Assembly: GCF_013912065.1 (NCBI RefSeq)
Contig: NZ_JACESA010000002.1
Location: 62,001 to 126,000, forward strand
DNA from: Brevundimonas sp.
GTDB taxonomy: Bacteria > Pseudomonadota > Alphaproteobacteria > Caulobacterales > Caulobacteraceae
Direction of reading: 5' to 3'
Length of the DNA: 64,000 bases
The stretch's first letter is position 1. Each line of letters opens with the position of its first letter. Positions 43,993 to 54,516 of the stretch are shown here, in pieces. The translations under genes were made by a program, and so were the position numbers. The notes under the pieces are model-generated. The model worked only from the letters and a program-made list of their open reading frames with translations. It had not been told where the DNA came from and searched no databases.

Positions 43993-46900
43993 GCACCAAC
44001 CACGATTGGCTCAACCTCATTGAGGTGTCGGGACCGTTCCTCGCGGTTCCCGTGTTGCGGGAGGTGCTTCCCCAGGGATTGGAAGCCCTGACCTCCGGCC
44101 GCCCGCAGCGGCTGCGCGCAGCCTATGACGAATGGCGTGATGCCGTCGATGCGGACGATGCCGATCTGTCGGCGATCCATTCGGCATGGATCGCCGAGGT
44201 TCTCCAGAGCGCCTTGGAGGTGGACGAGCAGGTTTTGCGCCGGGCGGCGATTTTGCCGGAGCGGCTGAAGGCGTCGATGCCCGAGCATGGCGTCACGATC
44301 GCTCCGGACCTGGCGATCGTCAATCCGACCCAGGGCGACGCCCCGCTCTTGCTCGTCCAGCTCTTTGATCCCGACACCAATCTCGACGCCACCCGGAACT
44401 ACGACGGGCTGGCTACGACAGTGGGCGACCGTATGGTGGCGCTGCTTCGCGCCGTCGGGTGCCCGGTCGGTCTCGTGACCAATGGCGAACGCTGGATGCT
44501 CGTTCATGCGCCGGCCGGCTCTGTCGCGAGCTTCGCCAGTTGGTATGCCCGCCTCTGGGGCCAGGAGCCCGAAACGCTCCGCGCCTTCGTCAGCCTGCTC
44601 GGAGTCCGTCGCTTCTTCGGCCCGGAAACCGAAAGGCTACCGGCGCTGTTCGAGCGGTCGCTGAAGCATCAGGACGACGTGACCGACGCGCTCGGCGAAC
44701 AGGTTCGTCGCGCGGTGGAAGTGCTGGTCCAATCCCTCGACCGCGCCGACCAGGACCGCAACCGGGATCTGTTGCACGACGTCGATCCGAAGGAACTCTA
44801 CGAGGCCGGGCTCACGGTCATGATGCGGCTCGTCTTCCTGCTGGCGGCGGAAGAACGCGGTCTGCTCCTTCTCGGCGATCCCCGATACGACGCCTTCTAT
44901 GCGCTCTCCAGCCTGCGTACGCAGTTGCGCGCCGACACCGAGGAGATACTCGAACGCCGCCGCTCGGCATGGTCGCGGCTGCTAGCGCTGTTCCGTGGCG
45001 TCTATGGCGGCATTGATCATCCGCTACTGCGATTGCCGGCGATGGGCGGCTCGCTCTTCGACCCGGATCGTTACCCTTTCCTCGAAGGACGCAAGAAGGG
45101 CACGAACTGGCGGAGCGATCTCGCCGAGCCCCTGCCGATCGACGACCGGACGGTCCTGCTCCTGCTGGAGGCGATCCAGACCTTTGAGGGGCGCACGCTG
45201 TCCTATCGCGCGCTCGACGTGGAACAGATCGGTCACGTCTATGAAGGCCTCCTCGAACGCACGGTCCAGCGCGTCGATGACGTGACGCTCGAACTCGAAG
45301 GATCGGCCAAGGCCAAGAGTGCGCGCGTGGCGCTCGGCGAGATCGAATCGGCGCGCCTCGACGGCGCCGCCAGGATCGTCGATCTCCTGAAGGAGCGCAG
45401 CGAGCGTTCCGAGCCAGCCATTCGCCACGCGCTCGGTCGGGAGGCGGACGAGCGCGTGGCGGCGCGGCTGCTCACCGTCTGCCGCGGTGACGTGGCCTTG
45501 CGTGACCGCATCCTGCCCTATGCCGAACTCCTACGGACGGACCCGTGGGGATACCCTCTGGTCCATCACGCCGGCGCTTTCGTCGTCGTCCTCGGCGCCG
45601 ACCGGCGCGAGAGCGGGACGCACTACACGCCCAAGAGCCTGACCGAGAAGATCGTCGAGGAGACGCTGATCCCGATCGTCTATCGCGGCCCGGCCGAAGG
45701 CGCGGCACGCGAGGATTGGAAGCTCAAGAGCGCCGACGAACTCCTCGACCTCAAGGTCTGCGATCCCGCGATGGGATCGGGCGCCTTCCTCGTGCAGGCT
45801 TGCCGCTGGCTCGCCGACCGGCTGATCGAAGCCTGGTCCGACATGGAAGCTGCGGGCGGCCGGATCGACGAAGAAGGCCACATCCGCGCCGCCGATGACA
45901 CGGCCGGGTTCGAGCCTCTGTCGCGCGACACCGAAGAGCGGGCGGTCCTGGCGCGTCGGCTGATCGCCGAGCGCTGTCTCTACGGCGTCGACAAGAACCC
46001 GCTCGCGGTCGAACTCGCCAAGCTGTCGTTGTGGCTGACCACCCTCGCCAAGGGACGCCCCTTCGGTTTCCTCGATCACAACCTGCGGAGCGGCGACAGC
46101 CTGCTCGGCATCCATGATCTCGGCCAGCTCATCGAGCTGGATATGAAGCCGAAGGGCAAGGCGCAGCTTCGCCTTTTCGGCCGGACGATCCGATCGGCCG
46201 TCGACAAGGCGCTCGCGCTCCGCAGCCAGCTTCGCTCGATCCCCATCCGCGACATCGGCGATGTCGAGGCGATGGCAGCGCTCGACGCTCAATCGAGTGC
46301 AACGCTTGCGACGTCGGAGCTGATCGCGGACGCCTTCATCGGCCTCGTGACCGCGACGGGAAATGGCGGGGACTTGGAAAAGCGTCTCGCTGCCCTCTCC
46401 ACGGCGGCCGACCGAGCTTCAGATGGTGGGGCCGACGCCTGCCGGACTCTTGCGGCGCAGGCTCAGTCCGACCTCATGAGTGACTTTGTTGCCGAACAGC
46501 GTGGACGTCCTTTTCACTGGCCGCTGGAATTTCCCGAGGTTTTCCTCCGCGCCGATGGTGGTTTCGACGCCTTCGTCGGGAATCCGCCGTTCCTTGGCAA
46601 TAGATTGTGGAAGGGAACCTACGGAGCTGCCTACCAGCGTGTCGTGCAGATGATCTTGGAGGTGGCGCCCGGAAAGATCGACCTCTCGGTCGTCTTCCAT
46701 CGTCGGGCGGCCACGCTTCTGCGACATGGCGGAACCTATGGATTATTGGCGGCGAACAACATCGCCGAGGGCAGCGCTGTTTCCGTTGGGTTGGAACGGA
46801 TAGCCGCCGAAGGAGACTTCTACTTCTCCCGTAAGGGTATGCCGTGGCCGGGGGCGGCCTCCACCGTGATCGCCATCGTGTGTTTTCGGAAGGCAGGATG

Positions 46901-48089
46901 GGCCGGGCTTCGGAACTGCGACGGCATTGCATGTGGCAAAATCAGCCCCCGCCTCCAGCCCGAAATCGGAGGGGGATGGGAGCCGAAGGCGCTTCCCGAT
47001 ACCCTGTTCGCGTTCGAGGGGGTCCATAACGGCAAAGGGTTGGCGCTCGTCCTGACCGAGGAACATCCATGGTTCGAGCGCCTTCGCTCTGAAAGCGGCT
47101 CTCTGTTACGGCCCTACATTACCGGCAACGACATCACGAGCACTTCACTCACTCGCGTTGAGCGCTGGGCTCTCGACATCGCCGATCTGCCGCTGGAAAC
47201 GATCGAGAGCGAGTGGCCGATCGCCTATCGGTTTCTCATCGAAATCGTATTGCCCACACGAACCGCGAAAGACCTCAAGAGTTACAAGGGCCTCGTCGAT
47301 CGGTGGTGGCAGTTCTGGAACCATCGCGCTGCGCAAATGCGTCAGCTTCGCGCCCGCCATCAATTCATCGCGTTTGCGAAGGCCGCAAAATATCCAATCT
47401 GCGTTCAGGCACCAACGGAGTGGATATACACGAATAAAATCGTGCTCGTGGAAGAGGCCAACGAAAACGTCCACCCAATATGCTTGAGTTCTATGTTTCA
47501 AATTTGGCTGCGTAATTATTCTGTTCGCAGCCTCGGAGGGGACAACAACACGCTGACACTCTCCGTCAGTGAAGCGCTTGCGACGTTCCCATTCCCAACA
47601 GGGCATGTGCCTGAGGATGCCATCGCCGCAGCCAGGGATTTTCAGGACACTCTCGTTTCATGGAGTCGTCGAAACTCGGCTGGAATGACGGACGCGATGA
47701 ACGCCGTCCATTCATCCGCTTCGCGCGACGCCGAAATCCTCGCGATGCGCGGTCTTCTCGAACGCATCGACGCCGGAGTAGCGGATGCCTACGGCTGGAG
47801 CGATCTCGACCTCGCTCATGGCTTTCAAGACGATACTGCTGATGGAGATGCAAGCTCCAGCCATCATGGCCTGGATGAGCAAACGCGCGATCTCGTGCTT
47901 GCCAAGCTCATTGAGCTGAATCGCCAACTCTATGAAGCGACGGCGCCAGTTTCCGCTGCTGGTAAAGAACGCCCAAAATCCGGGAGGGGCAGACGTGGAG
48001 CATCTTTAGACGCTGGATTGCTTTTCGAAGATGCCAGAGCAGATGAGACTTCTGCCAGCGCCTCTCACTCTGAACCTATAACATACTGA
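43989..48089 (+). CDS. drmMI: DISARM adenine-N6 methyltransferase DrmMI (Eco57I-like)
   Basis: A 1366-residue methyltransferase. The SAM-binding motif is CDPAMGSGAF (Asp592 onward), preceded by GTHYTPKSLTEKIVEE. The catalytic motif IV is NPPF at 865-868. The N-terminal 550 residues resemble the accessory region of large Eco57I/BrxX-like enzymes, and the C-terminus contains a TaqI-like target-recognition part (LLRPYITGNDITSTSL). Class 1 DISARM uses DrmMI to mark self DNA. The restriction activity of true Eco57I enzymes is not evident. It overlaps drmD, and ten bases separate it from the ATPase gene. Confidence 0.92.
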   Translation: MSTNHDWLNLIEVSGPFLAVPVLREVLPQGLEALTSGRPQRLRAAYDEWRDAVDADDADLSAIHSAWIAEVLQSALEVDEQVLRRAAILPERLKASMPEHGVTIAPDLAIVNPTQGDAPLLLVQLFDPDTNLDATRNYDGLATTVGDRMVALLRAVGCPVGLVTNGERWMLVHAPAGSVASFASWYARLWGQEPETLRAFVSLLGVRRFFGPETERLPALFERSLKHQDDVTDALGEQVRRAVEVLVQSLDRADQDRNRDLLHDVDPKELYEAGLTVMMRLVFLLAAEERGLLLLGDPRYDAFYALSSLRTQLRADTEEILERRRSAWSRLLALFRGVYGGIDHPLLRLPAMGGSLFDPDRYPFLEGRKKGTNWRSDLAEPLPIDDRTVLLLLEAIQTFEGRTLSYRALDVEQIGHVYEGLLERTVQRVDDVTLELEGSAKAKSARVALGEIESARLDGAARIVDLLKERSERSEPAIRHALGREADERVAARLLTVCRGDVALRDRILPYAELLRTDPWGYPLVHHAGAFVVVLGADRRESGTHYTPKSLTEKIVEETLIPIVYRGPAEGAAREDWKLKSADELLDLKVCDPAMGSGAFLVQACRWLADRLIEAWSDMEAAGGRIDEEGHIRAADDTAGFEPLSRDTEERAVLARRLIAERCLYGVDKNPLAVELAKLSLWLTTLAKGRPFGFLDHNLRSGDSLLGIHDLGQLIELDMKPKGKAQLRLFGRTIRSAVDKALALRSQLRSIPIRDIGDVEAMAALDAQSSATLATSELIADAFIGLVTATGNGGDLEKRLAALSTAADRASDGGADACRTLAAQAQSDLMSDFVAEQRGRPFHWPLEFPEVFLRADGGFDAFVGNPPFLGNRLWKGTYGAAYQRVVQMILEVAPGKIDLSVVFHRRAATLLRHGGTYGLLAANNIAEGSAVSVGLERIAAEGDFYFSRKGMPWPGAASTVIAIVCFRKAGWAGLRNCDGIACGKISPRLQPEIGGGWEPKALPDTLFAFEGVHNGKGLALVLTEEHPWFERLRSESGSLLRPYITGNDITSTSLTRVERWALDIADLPLETIESEWPIAYRFLIEIVLPTRTAKDLKSYKGLVDRWWQFWNHRAAQMRQLRARHQFIAFAKAAKYPICVQAPTEWIYTNKIVLVEEANENVHPICLSSMFQIWLRNYSVRSLGGDNNTLTLSVSEALATFPFPTGHVPEDAIAAARDFQDTLVSWSRRNSAGMTDAMNAVHSSASRDAEILAMRGLLERIDAGVADAYGWSDLDLAHGFQDDTADGDASSSHHGLDEQTRDLVLAKLIELNRQLYEATAPVSAAGKERPKSGRGRRGASLDAGLLFEDARADETSASASHSEPITY

Positions 48090-48099
48090 GGCCACGCCG

Positions 48100-49515
48100 A
48101 TGACGAAACCCACGAGCGACCAGGCAGAGGCCAGCCCAACCAAACGGTTCTTCGTGTCGATGCTGACGCGCGACATCAACCTCGCCGACGCGATCCTTGA
48201 CCTTCTCGACAATTGCCTTGATGGCGCGCTTCGGCTCGCGGACGGCGGCAACGTCGATTACGCGCAGCATTTCGTGAAGATCGAACTCGCCGCCGATCAC
48301 TTCTCAATCGAAGACAATTGCGGCGGCATCCCGCGCGATGTCGCGAAGAACTATGCCTTCAAGATGGGTCGCGAGCCGGACGACGACCGCGACTCCGACT
48401 CCGAAACTATTGGCATGTATGGCGTCGGTATGAAGCGCGCGATCTTCAAGATGGGCCGCGAAGCGCTGGTGCGCACCCGCTACGGCGATGACACGTTCGA
48501 GGTGCCAATCACCTCTGCTTGGCTCGAGGCGAAAGGATGGGACCCATTGCCGATCAACGAGCCGACGGAAGCGGGAGAGAAGCTCGCCGAGCCCGGCACC
48601 GTGATCCGCGTGGACGAATTATACGAGGGTGTCTCCAGGCACTTCGCTAACGAGGCATTCGAGAACGAAGTCCGCACGGCCATCGCCGAACATTTTACGA
48701 TGTTCCTCCAGTGGGGCCTCAAAGTCGATCTTAATGGCAAACCAGTGCAGCCGGTTTTCGTCGAAGTGCTCGTTTCGGAGCGTGACGACGGGCCGGCGCC
48801 GTTCGTTTTTCAGAAAACCATTGACGACGTTCTGGTCTCAATCACGGTCGGTTTGAACAGCGGGCGTAGTCTCGGCAATGACGATGAGGACGACTCGGGT
48901 TTTGAGCGTGATCGCTCGTCCGCGACCGCCGGCTGGACGGTCCTCTGCAACGATCGCGCGGTAATCGTCGGCGACAAGAGCCGCCTCACCGGCTGGGGCG
49001 ACGGCATTCCGCTGTACCACCCGCAGTTCGCCATCATCACCGGCATCATCGAGTTCCGCTCCAAGCGCGCGGACAAACTGCCGGTCACGACGACGAAGCG
49101 CGCGCTCGACACTTCATCGAACGTCTGGCTCGAGTCGTTGGTGAAGATGAAGGAGGGCATGCGGATCTGGATTTCTTATACGAACCAGTGGAAGAACCAT
49201 CCACGCGCCGATCAGTCAAACTACTGGGAAGATGCGAAGCCATTGTCTTTGGCAAAAGCGGTCGCGGCGGTTGCCCAGCGTAGTAACGTCAAAAAAAGCG
49301 ACACCCAGATCGAATTCAATCCGCAAAAGGTAAAGGTTCTGCCCGAGCCGCCGGGCAAAACACCGTCGTCGAGGAAAGTCGTGTTCTCGCGGCCGGTGGA
49401 AGAACTGCGGCTCGTCTCCAAGATGCTGTTCGACGTCGATGACGAAAAGCCGGGAATCGTGGGCGAGAAATGCTTCGAGCTAACGCTCGCCAAGGCCAAG
49501 AAGCAGGACGGCTGA
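48100..49515 (+). CDS. GHKL-type ATPase of unknown function, inside the DISARM operon
   Basis: A 471-residue protein with a GHKL (Hsp90/MORC/MutL-like) ATP site: N-box ILDLLDNCLDGALR, G1 IEDNCGGIPRD and G2 MYGVGMKRAIFKMG with the lid Lys/Arg. A second domain follows (VPITSAWLEAKGW, TKRALDTSSNVWLESLVKMK) as in MORC-like S5 folds. It is not one of the described DISARM genes. The spacing of ten bases from drmMI and three bases to the next gene shows cotranscription with both. GHKL ATPases act as ATP-driven clamps on DNA or partner proteins; a defence role is inferred from the operon only. Confidence 0.85.
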   Translation: MTKPTSDQAEASPTKRFFVSMLTRDINLADAILDLLDNCLDGALRLADGGNVDYAQHFVKIELAADHFSIEDNCGGIPRDVAKNYAFKMGREPDDDRDSDSETIGMYGVGMKRAIFKMGREALVRTRYGDDTFEVPITSAWLEAKGWDPLPINEPTEAGEKLAEPGTVIRVDELYEGVSRHFANEAFENEVRTAIAEHFTMFLQWGLKVDLNGKPVQPVFVEVLVSERDDGPAPFVFQKTIDDVLVSITVGLNSGRSLGNDDEDDSGFERDRSSATAGWTVLCNDRAVIVGDKSRLTGWGDGIPLYHPQFAIITGIIEFRSKRADKLPVTTTKRALDTSSNVWLESLVKMKEGMRIWISYTNQWKNHPRADQSNYWEDAKPLSLAKAVAAVAQRSNVKKSDTQIEFNPQKVKVLPEPPGKTPSSRKVVFSRPVEELRLVSKMLFDVDDEKPGIVGEKCFELTLAKAKKQDG

Positions 49516-49518
49516 GAC

Positions 49519-50514
49519 ATGAGCGCCGGATCTTCGCTTCCCTACCGGCTGAGGCCCAACAAGGCCGTCGACCGGGAATTGTTCCTCTCGCTGCTGATGC
49601 GGCTGGCTCCGGCATTGTCGCTGGATAAATACCACTATGTCGGTCTCGGCGGCCCCTTTCTCGAAGATTTCAGATTGGTGCATGCTCGGCTCGGCCTCGA
49701 ACGGATGACGTGCGTCGAGACCGAAGGGGAGGTCCACAAGCGCCAACTCTTCAATCGCCCGGTCGGATCGATCGAATGCGTCCACAAGACGCTCGAAGAT
49801 TACCTGGACGGGCACGACTTCGAGGTGCCCGCGATCGTGTGGTTCGACTACACGGAGCCGAAAGGCATCACCACGCAGATCGAACGCTTCGCGCGGACGA
49901 TCGGCACGGTTCCTCTCGGGAGCGTGCTTCGGGTGACGCTCAACGCGAATCCGGCCTCACTCGGCAAACCCGATCCCAGCGAGCTTTCAGTCGAAATCGA
50001 CGGTGAGGCGTCCGGCGATCGGGCAGCAAAGCCGACGATCCAGGAATGGAGGCTCGCCCGCTTCAAGGAACGCCTTGGTGCGCTTTTCCCGAGCGGGATG
50101 ACCGCCGAGGGGATGAGCTTCAAGACCTACGGTCCGAGTCTTCTCCGTGCGCTGAAGCTGGCGGTCGAAAAGGAAGCGCTGAGCTTTCGCGATCGGCGTG
50201 TCGTTTGGGCGCTGGGCACACATTACGCCGATGGACAGGCCATGGTGACGGCGGCGCTCGTGGTGTGCGCCGCCAGTGACGCGGCCCTCGAACCGCTCGT
50301 GAAGGGGTGGGAATTCTATTCGACACCGGATGCACCGCACCGTCTCGACCTGCCCGCGCTTTCGACGCTGGAGCGATTGACGATGGAGTCGAACGACGAT
50401 GTTCGAGCGAAGATGGCTTTCGACCTACCCAAATCCGACATGGGCGAAGACCCCATCGCAATCTTCAAAAAATTCTACCGCATCTATCCACACTTCTCTC
50501 GCGTCGAGCTGTAG
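49519..50514 (+). CDS. Uncharacterised protein, possible Rossmann/methyltransferase-like, inside the DISARM operon
   Basis: A 331-residue protein that I do not recognise as a named family. The N-terminal half looks like a Rossmann fold: KYHYVGLGGPFLEDFRLVHA, an acidic strand end MTCVETEGEVHKRQLF, and IVWFDYTEPKG, which together recall SAM-binding proteins annotated as putative O-methyltransferases. The order is glycine loop, helix, then Glu at the end of strand 2. A clear catalytic motif is missing. The C-terminal part ends YRIYPHFSRVEL. It lies between the GHKL ATPase and drmA with tight spacing, so the ATPase and this protein behave as a module. Confidence 0.7.
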   Translation: MSAGSSLPYRLRPNKAVDRELFLSLLMRLAPALSLDKYHYVGLGGPFLEDFRLVHARLGLERMTCVETEGEVHKRQLFNRPVGSIECVHKTLEDYLDGHDFEVPAIVWFDYTEPKGITTQIERFARTIGTVPLGSVLRVTLNANPASLGKPDPSELSVEIDGEASGDRAAKPTIQEWRLARFKERLGALFPSGMTAEGMSFKTYGPSLLRALKLAVEKEALSFRDRRVVWALGTHYADGQAMVTAALVVCAASDAALEPLVKGWEFYSTPDAPHRLDLPALSTLERLTMESNDDVRAKMAFDLPKSDMGEDPIAIFKKFYRIYPHFSRVEL

Positions 50515-50535
50515 AGATTCTTTCGAGGGCGACGC

Positions 50536-53500
50536 ATGACTTTGATTGCTGATCCAGACTTGCAAAGCTGGCTTGCCAAGGAGCCGATCTGGCTCGGCCC
50601 GAGCATAGCTCGATTGAACGGCGAGCGTTCGGCCTTTTCGGCAGTCGATGAAGGGCACTGGATGGTCGCGACTGAAGCCGATGGCACGCTCAAGCGGGCC
50701 GGTCGGATTTTGCGCATCCGCGGCGATCTCGATACCACCACGATCTATTTCGACCGTGTTTATACGTTCCGCACGTCAGGCACGACGTCTGACCTTGGGT
50801 TGACGTTGCCGGCCGCTCCAATCGCGCGGCTCCGGCCGGAAGACCTGACAAGCATTTTCGCTCTGGACGGCATTTCGATAGCCGATATTCCGCTCATCCA
50901 GAACGTCGCCTATGTCCGCGATCTGCTCGAAATAGCCGTCCGCGACGACCTTCTCGGCCCCGCTGGCGGGCCGCACGAGCATATCAAGGACATGAGCGTC
51001 CGCGACCGCTACCTGGTCGGCAAGCTCGCGCCGCGACGGCCAAGCGACACCGATGCCGTAGTCGTCGAGCCGGCGGCCGGCGCAGATGAAATCCGCGACA
51101 TCGAGGACGAGCGGGCAGCGCCCATCCACGAACCCGGCGCCGAGTTCGCGAGCGTCTCCGGTCGCGTCGAGCCAGAGGACGACGCCCTCGACGAAATCGA
51201 CACCACGAACAATCAGTCGCTCGTGCCGTCGAGCATGGGGCTCACGTTCTGCGTCGCGTCGGGCGTGGAGTCATTGGCAGCCGAGGTTCGGTGGGGACGC
51301 TACGAGCGCGTCCCGAGCGACGAGCACGATGTGGTCAAGACCCGCAAGAACCGCGGGACGGGCCGGGAGGAGGAAACCAAGGTCAAGGTGTGGCGGCGAA
51401 TCCCGTGCGGTGGAGTGGTTCCCCTGCCTCTGAAAGACGGGCCGATACGGCCGGCGACGCCGGATCGTGACCAGCCCGAGGTCCGGCTTCAAGGGACGAT
51501 CCGAACGAACGCCCATGGGGAGCGCCTCGTCACCCTGTTCCTCGTGAACGGCCAACTGGAGCCCGACGACAACAAGGATCGCGCCTGGTTGTTCCAGCCG
51601 GAAATCTCGGTGGCCGCGCCGGAAGGCGCCCCAGATCCGTCGATCTTCAGACGGCGTCCTTCCAACGAAGTCATCGTCGATGACCCGGAACGCGATCGCC
51701 TGGCCCTGATCTATCGGAATCGGCTGGAGTTCGCCGTGGGCCATGGTGTCTCCGTCCATGCCGACACGACGCCGGGCGACTCCGCGAAGGCTTCGCACCT
51801 CCGCACGGAAATCATCCCGCGCTACGAGGTCGCCGTCACCGAAACGCCGGGCCTCGACCCTGAGGACCGCCCGGCCATGCGCCGGATGGTCGATGAAGGA
51901 TGGCTCGACATGGGCCGCCTCGCGGAGATGGAACCGCAACGATTGCGTGAGGCGCTGTCGTGCCTGGTCGATGACTATGCCGTCTGGATCGGGGAACAGA
52001 GGACGCGGCTGAAAGCCGAGATCACCGGCTTCGACGATCCGGGACAGGACGTGATCGCCCGCTGCGAAGAGACCTTGCGCCGCCTGCGTGAGGGCATGAA
52101 CACGCTTTTTTCCGACGGTTCGGCGCTATCGGCGTTCCGCTTCGCCAACAAATCGATGGCGCTCCAGCGTGTACGAAGCCTCTATGCCCTCAAACGCAGG
52201 CGCGGCGAGACGGCCGACGTCGCGCAGCTCGACATCCCGAGAAATCGGTCCTGGCGCCCATTCCAGTTGGCCTTCCTCCTGCTGTCGGTGCCGTCCCTCA
52301 CCGATCCAGCGCATCCCGATCGGACGAAGCCTGCGGAAGCCTTCGCCGATCTCCTCTGGTTCCCGACGGGCGGCGGCAAGACCGAAGCCTATCTGGGTGT
52401 GGCGGCCTTCGCCATGGCGATGCGCCGATTGAAGGACGATCTCGGCGGCCTCGATGCTTCTCGCGGCCTGGCCGTGATCATGCGATACACGCTGCGCCTG
52501 CTGACTCTGCAACAGTTCCAGCGCGCTGCAGCCCTCCTGTGTGCGATGGAAGTAATCCGTCACGTGGACGAGAAGCTCTGGGGCAAGGAGCCCTTCTCAC
52601 TGGGGCTGTGGGTCGGCAATCGAGTGACTCCGGGCCGAACCGAAGATGCCCACCAAGCGATCGAGGCATTGCGGAATGGCGACCGAAACAGGTCCGGCAT
52701 CGCTTCACCGGCCCAATTGACGAGCTGCCCCTGGTGCGGCTCCGAAATCTCGGCGGGCCGCGACATCGAGGTCGACCGTATAGCTGGCCGAACCCTCATC
52801 CATTGCGGTGACAAACTCGGCACTTGCGAATTTTCGCGCGCTGGTTCCAGCGGCCGCTCGCATCCCGGCTTACCCGTGAAGGTGGTCGATCAGGAAATCT
52901 ATCATCGCCCGCCGACGATGATGATCGCCACAGTCGACAAGTTCGCCATGATGGCCTGGCGGCCGGAGGTGCGAACCCTTTTCGGCCGGGTCGATGAAGA
53001 ATGCGAGCGTCACGGCTTGCTCTGGCCGGGGCACGACTGCGGCACCGGGCATCGCGCGCGCGGTGCTCATCCCGCCGCGAGGGTGAAGCCGGTGCGCGCC
53101 GCCGTCCGACCTCCCGATCTCATCATCCAGGACGAGTTTCACCTCATCAGCGGGCCGCTCGGCACCATGGTCGGCCTCTATGAGAGCGCCGTCGACGAGC
53201 TGAGTTCCTGGCTTCTCGGCGGCACGAAGGTCCGGCCGAAGGTCGTGGCTTCGACTGCTACCGTTCGGCGTGCCGAAGATCAGGTCCGCAATGTATTCAT
53301 GCGGCGCATCTCGGTCTTTCCGCCCACCGGCCTCGACGTCGAGGACAATTTCTTTTCTGTTCAGCGCCCCATCGGTGAGAAGCCCGGACGCCGCTACATG
53401 GGCATCTGCGCGCCTGGCAGTTCTAGGCCCGCCGTTCTGATCCGAACCTACACGGCCTTCCTCACCGCCGCACAAGCCCTCTTCGATCGCTTCGGCCCGG

Positions 53501-54516
53501 TTGCCGATCCCTACATGACGCTCGTCGGCTATTTTAATTCGCTGCGCGAGTTGGGCGGGATGAAGCGTCTCGCCGAGGACGACGTGCAGACGCGCTCCTT
53601 CCGTGTGAATATGAGCTTGGTCGATCGTCCGGGCTTGTCGCAACGTCGCGTCGATGACGTCCGGGAACTCACCTCCCGCGTCTCCAGCCACGACATCCCG
53701 CGCTATCTCGATCAGCTCGAAATACCGTTCAATGGGACGCTCGATCCCAAGACGGGTGAATGGGTCGAGAACCGGGCTCCGGGCGACCCACGTCCGATCG
53801 ACGTCGTTCTGGCCACCAACATGCTATCGGTCGGCGTGGACGTGAACCGCCTCGGCGTGATGGTCGTCAATGGCCAGCCGAAAGGAACGGCGGAGTATAT
53901 CCAGGCGACCAGCCGCGTCGGGCGCTCACCGCCGGGTCTGGTCGCCACTGTGCTCACCTGGGCACGCCCGCGCGACCTCTCCCATTACGAGACGTTCGAG
54001 CACTACCACGCGACCTTCTATCAGCACGTCGAAGCTCAATCCGTGACGCCATTCTCTCCACGGGCGTTGGATCGCGGTCTCACGGGCACGATGCTGTCGA
54101 TCATGCGGAATGGCTACGATCCCTTCGCGCCGAATACGGGCGCCGGCGCGATGAACAGCCCGAGCCGGCCGGAAATGACGACGACGATCGGCGTCGTGTC
54201 CGAGCGAACGTGGGAGGTCACGGAGGATTCGGCGAAGAAGGCGCTAACCGAACAAGAACTGAAGCATCGCGCCGATGATTGGGCCAAAGAGGCTGGCGTC
54301 GGTGGCCGCACGCTCGTCTATCAGAAATATGGGGCAGGCCCGACGGCCTATCCCCTGCTGGAAACTCCGGGCGTGAAGTCCTGGACGGATTGGACCGTTC
54401 CGATGTCGATGCGAGAGGTCGAACCCGGCGTGAGGCTGGTGATGGAAGACATGCGCTCGACGAATGATCCGACTTGGCGAGCCCGTGTCGCTCCAGCCGA
54501 TGGGGGTGACGCATGA
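50536..54516 (+). CDS. drmA: DISARM helicase DrmA
   Basis: A 1326-residue superfamily 2 helicase. Walker A FPTGGGKTEAY has its Lys at 615; motif II is QDEFH (Asp866), motif III ASTATVRRAEDQ, motif VI QATSRVGRSPPG (Arg1127, Arg1130). Between the motor halves is a cysteine pair region (CPWCGSEI...HCGDKLGTC) likely to bind zinc. The first 550 residues are the DrmA-specific part. DrmA is a core component of all DISARM types and forms a DNA-binding complex with DrmB. It begins 21 bases after the previous gene and overlaps drmB by four. Confidence 0.93.
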   Translation: MTLIADPDLQSWLAKEPIWLGPSIARLNGERSAFSAVDEGHWMVATEADGTLKRAGRILRIRGDLDTTTIYFDRVYTFRTSGTTSDLGLTLPAAPIARLRPEDLTSIFALDGISIADIPLIQNVAYVRDLLEIAVRDDLLGPAGGPHEHIKDMSVRDRYLVGKLAPRRPSDTDAVVVEPAAGADEIRDIEDERAAPIHEPGAEFASVSGRVEPEDDALDEIDTTNNQSLVPSSMGLTFCVASGVESLAAEVRWGRYERVPSDEHDVVKTRKNRGTGREEETKVKVWRRIPCGGVVPLPLKDGPIRPATPDRDQPEVRLQGTIRTNAHGERLVTLFLVNGQLEPDDNKDRAWLFQPEISVAAPEGAPDPSIFRRRPSNEVIVDDPERDRLALIYRNRLEFAVGHGVSVHADTTPGDSAKASHLRTEIIPRYEVAVTETPGLDPEDRPAMRRMVDEGWLDMGRLAEMEPQRLREALSCLVDDYAVWIGEQRTRLKAEITGFDDPGQDVIARCEETLRRLREGMNTLFSDGSALSAFRFANKSMALQRVRSLYALKRRRGETADVAQLDIPRNRSWRPFQLAFLLLSVPSLTDPAHPDRTKPAEAFADLLWFPTGGGKTEAYLGVAAFAMAMRRLKDDLGGLDASRGLAVIMRYTLRLLTLQQFQRAAALLCAMEVIRHVDEKLWGKEPFSLGLWVGNRVTPGRTEDAHQAIEALRNGDRNRSGIASPAQLTSCPWCGSEISAGRDIEVDRIAGRTLIHCGDKLGTCEFSRAGSSGRSHPGLPVKVVDQEIYHRPPTMMIATVDKFAMMAWRPEVRTLFGRVDEECERHGLLWPGHDCGTGHRARGAHPAARVKPVRAAVRPPDLIIQDEFHLISGPLGTMVGLYESAVDELSSWLLGGTKVRPKVVASTATVRRAEDQVRNVFMRRISVFPPTGLDVEDNFFSVQRPIGEKPGRRYMGICAPGSSRPAVLIRTYTAFLTAAQALFDRFGPVADPYMTLVGYFNSLRELGGMKRLAEDDVQTRSFRVNMSLVDRPGLSQRRVDDVRELTSRVSSHDIPRYLDQLEIPFNGTLDPKTGEWVENRAPGDPRPIDVVLATNMLSVGVDVNRLGVMVVNGQPKGTAEYIQATSRVGRSPPGLVATVLTWARPRDLSHYETFEHYHATFYQHVEAQSVTPFSPRALDRGLTGTMLSIMRNGYDPFAPNTGAGAMNSPSRPEMTTTIGVVSERTWEVTEDSAKKALTEQELKHRADDWAKEAGVGGRTLVYQKYGAGPTAYPLLETPGVKSWTDWTVPMSMREVEPGVRLVMEDMRSTNDPTWRARVAPADGGDA

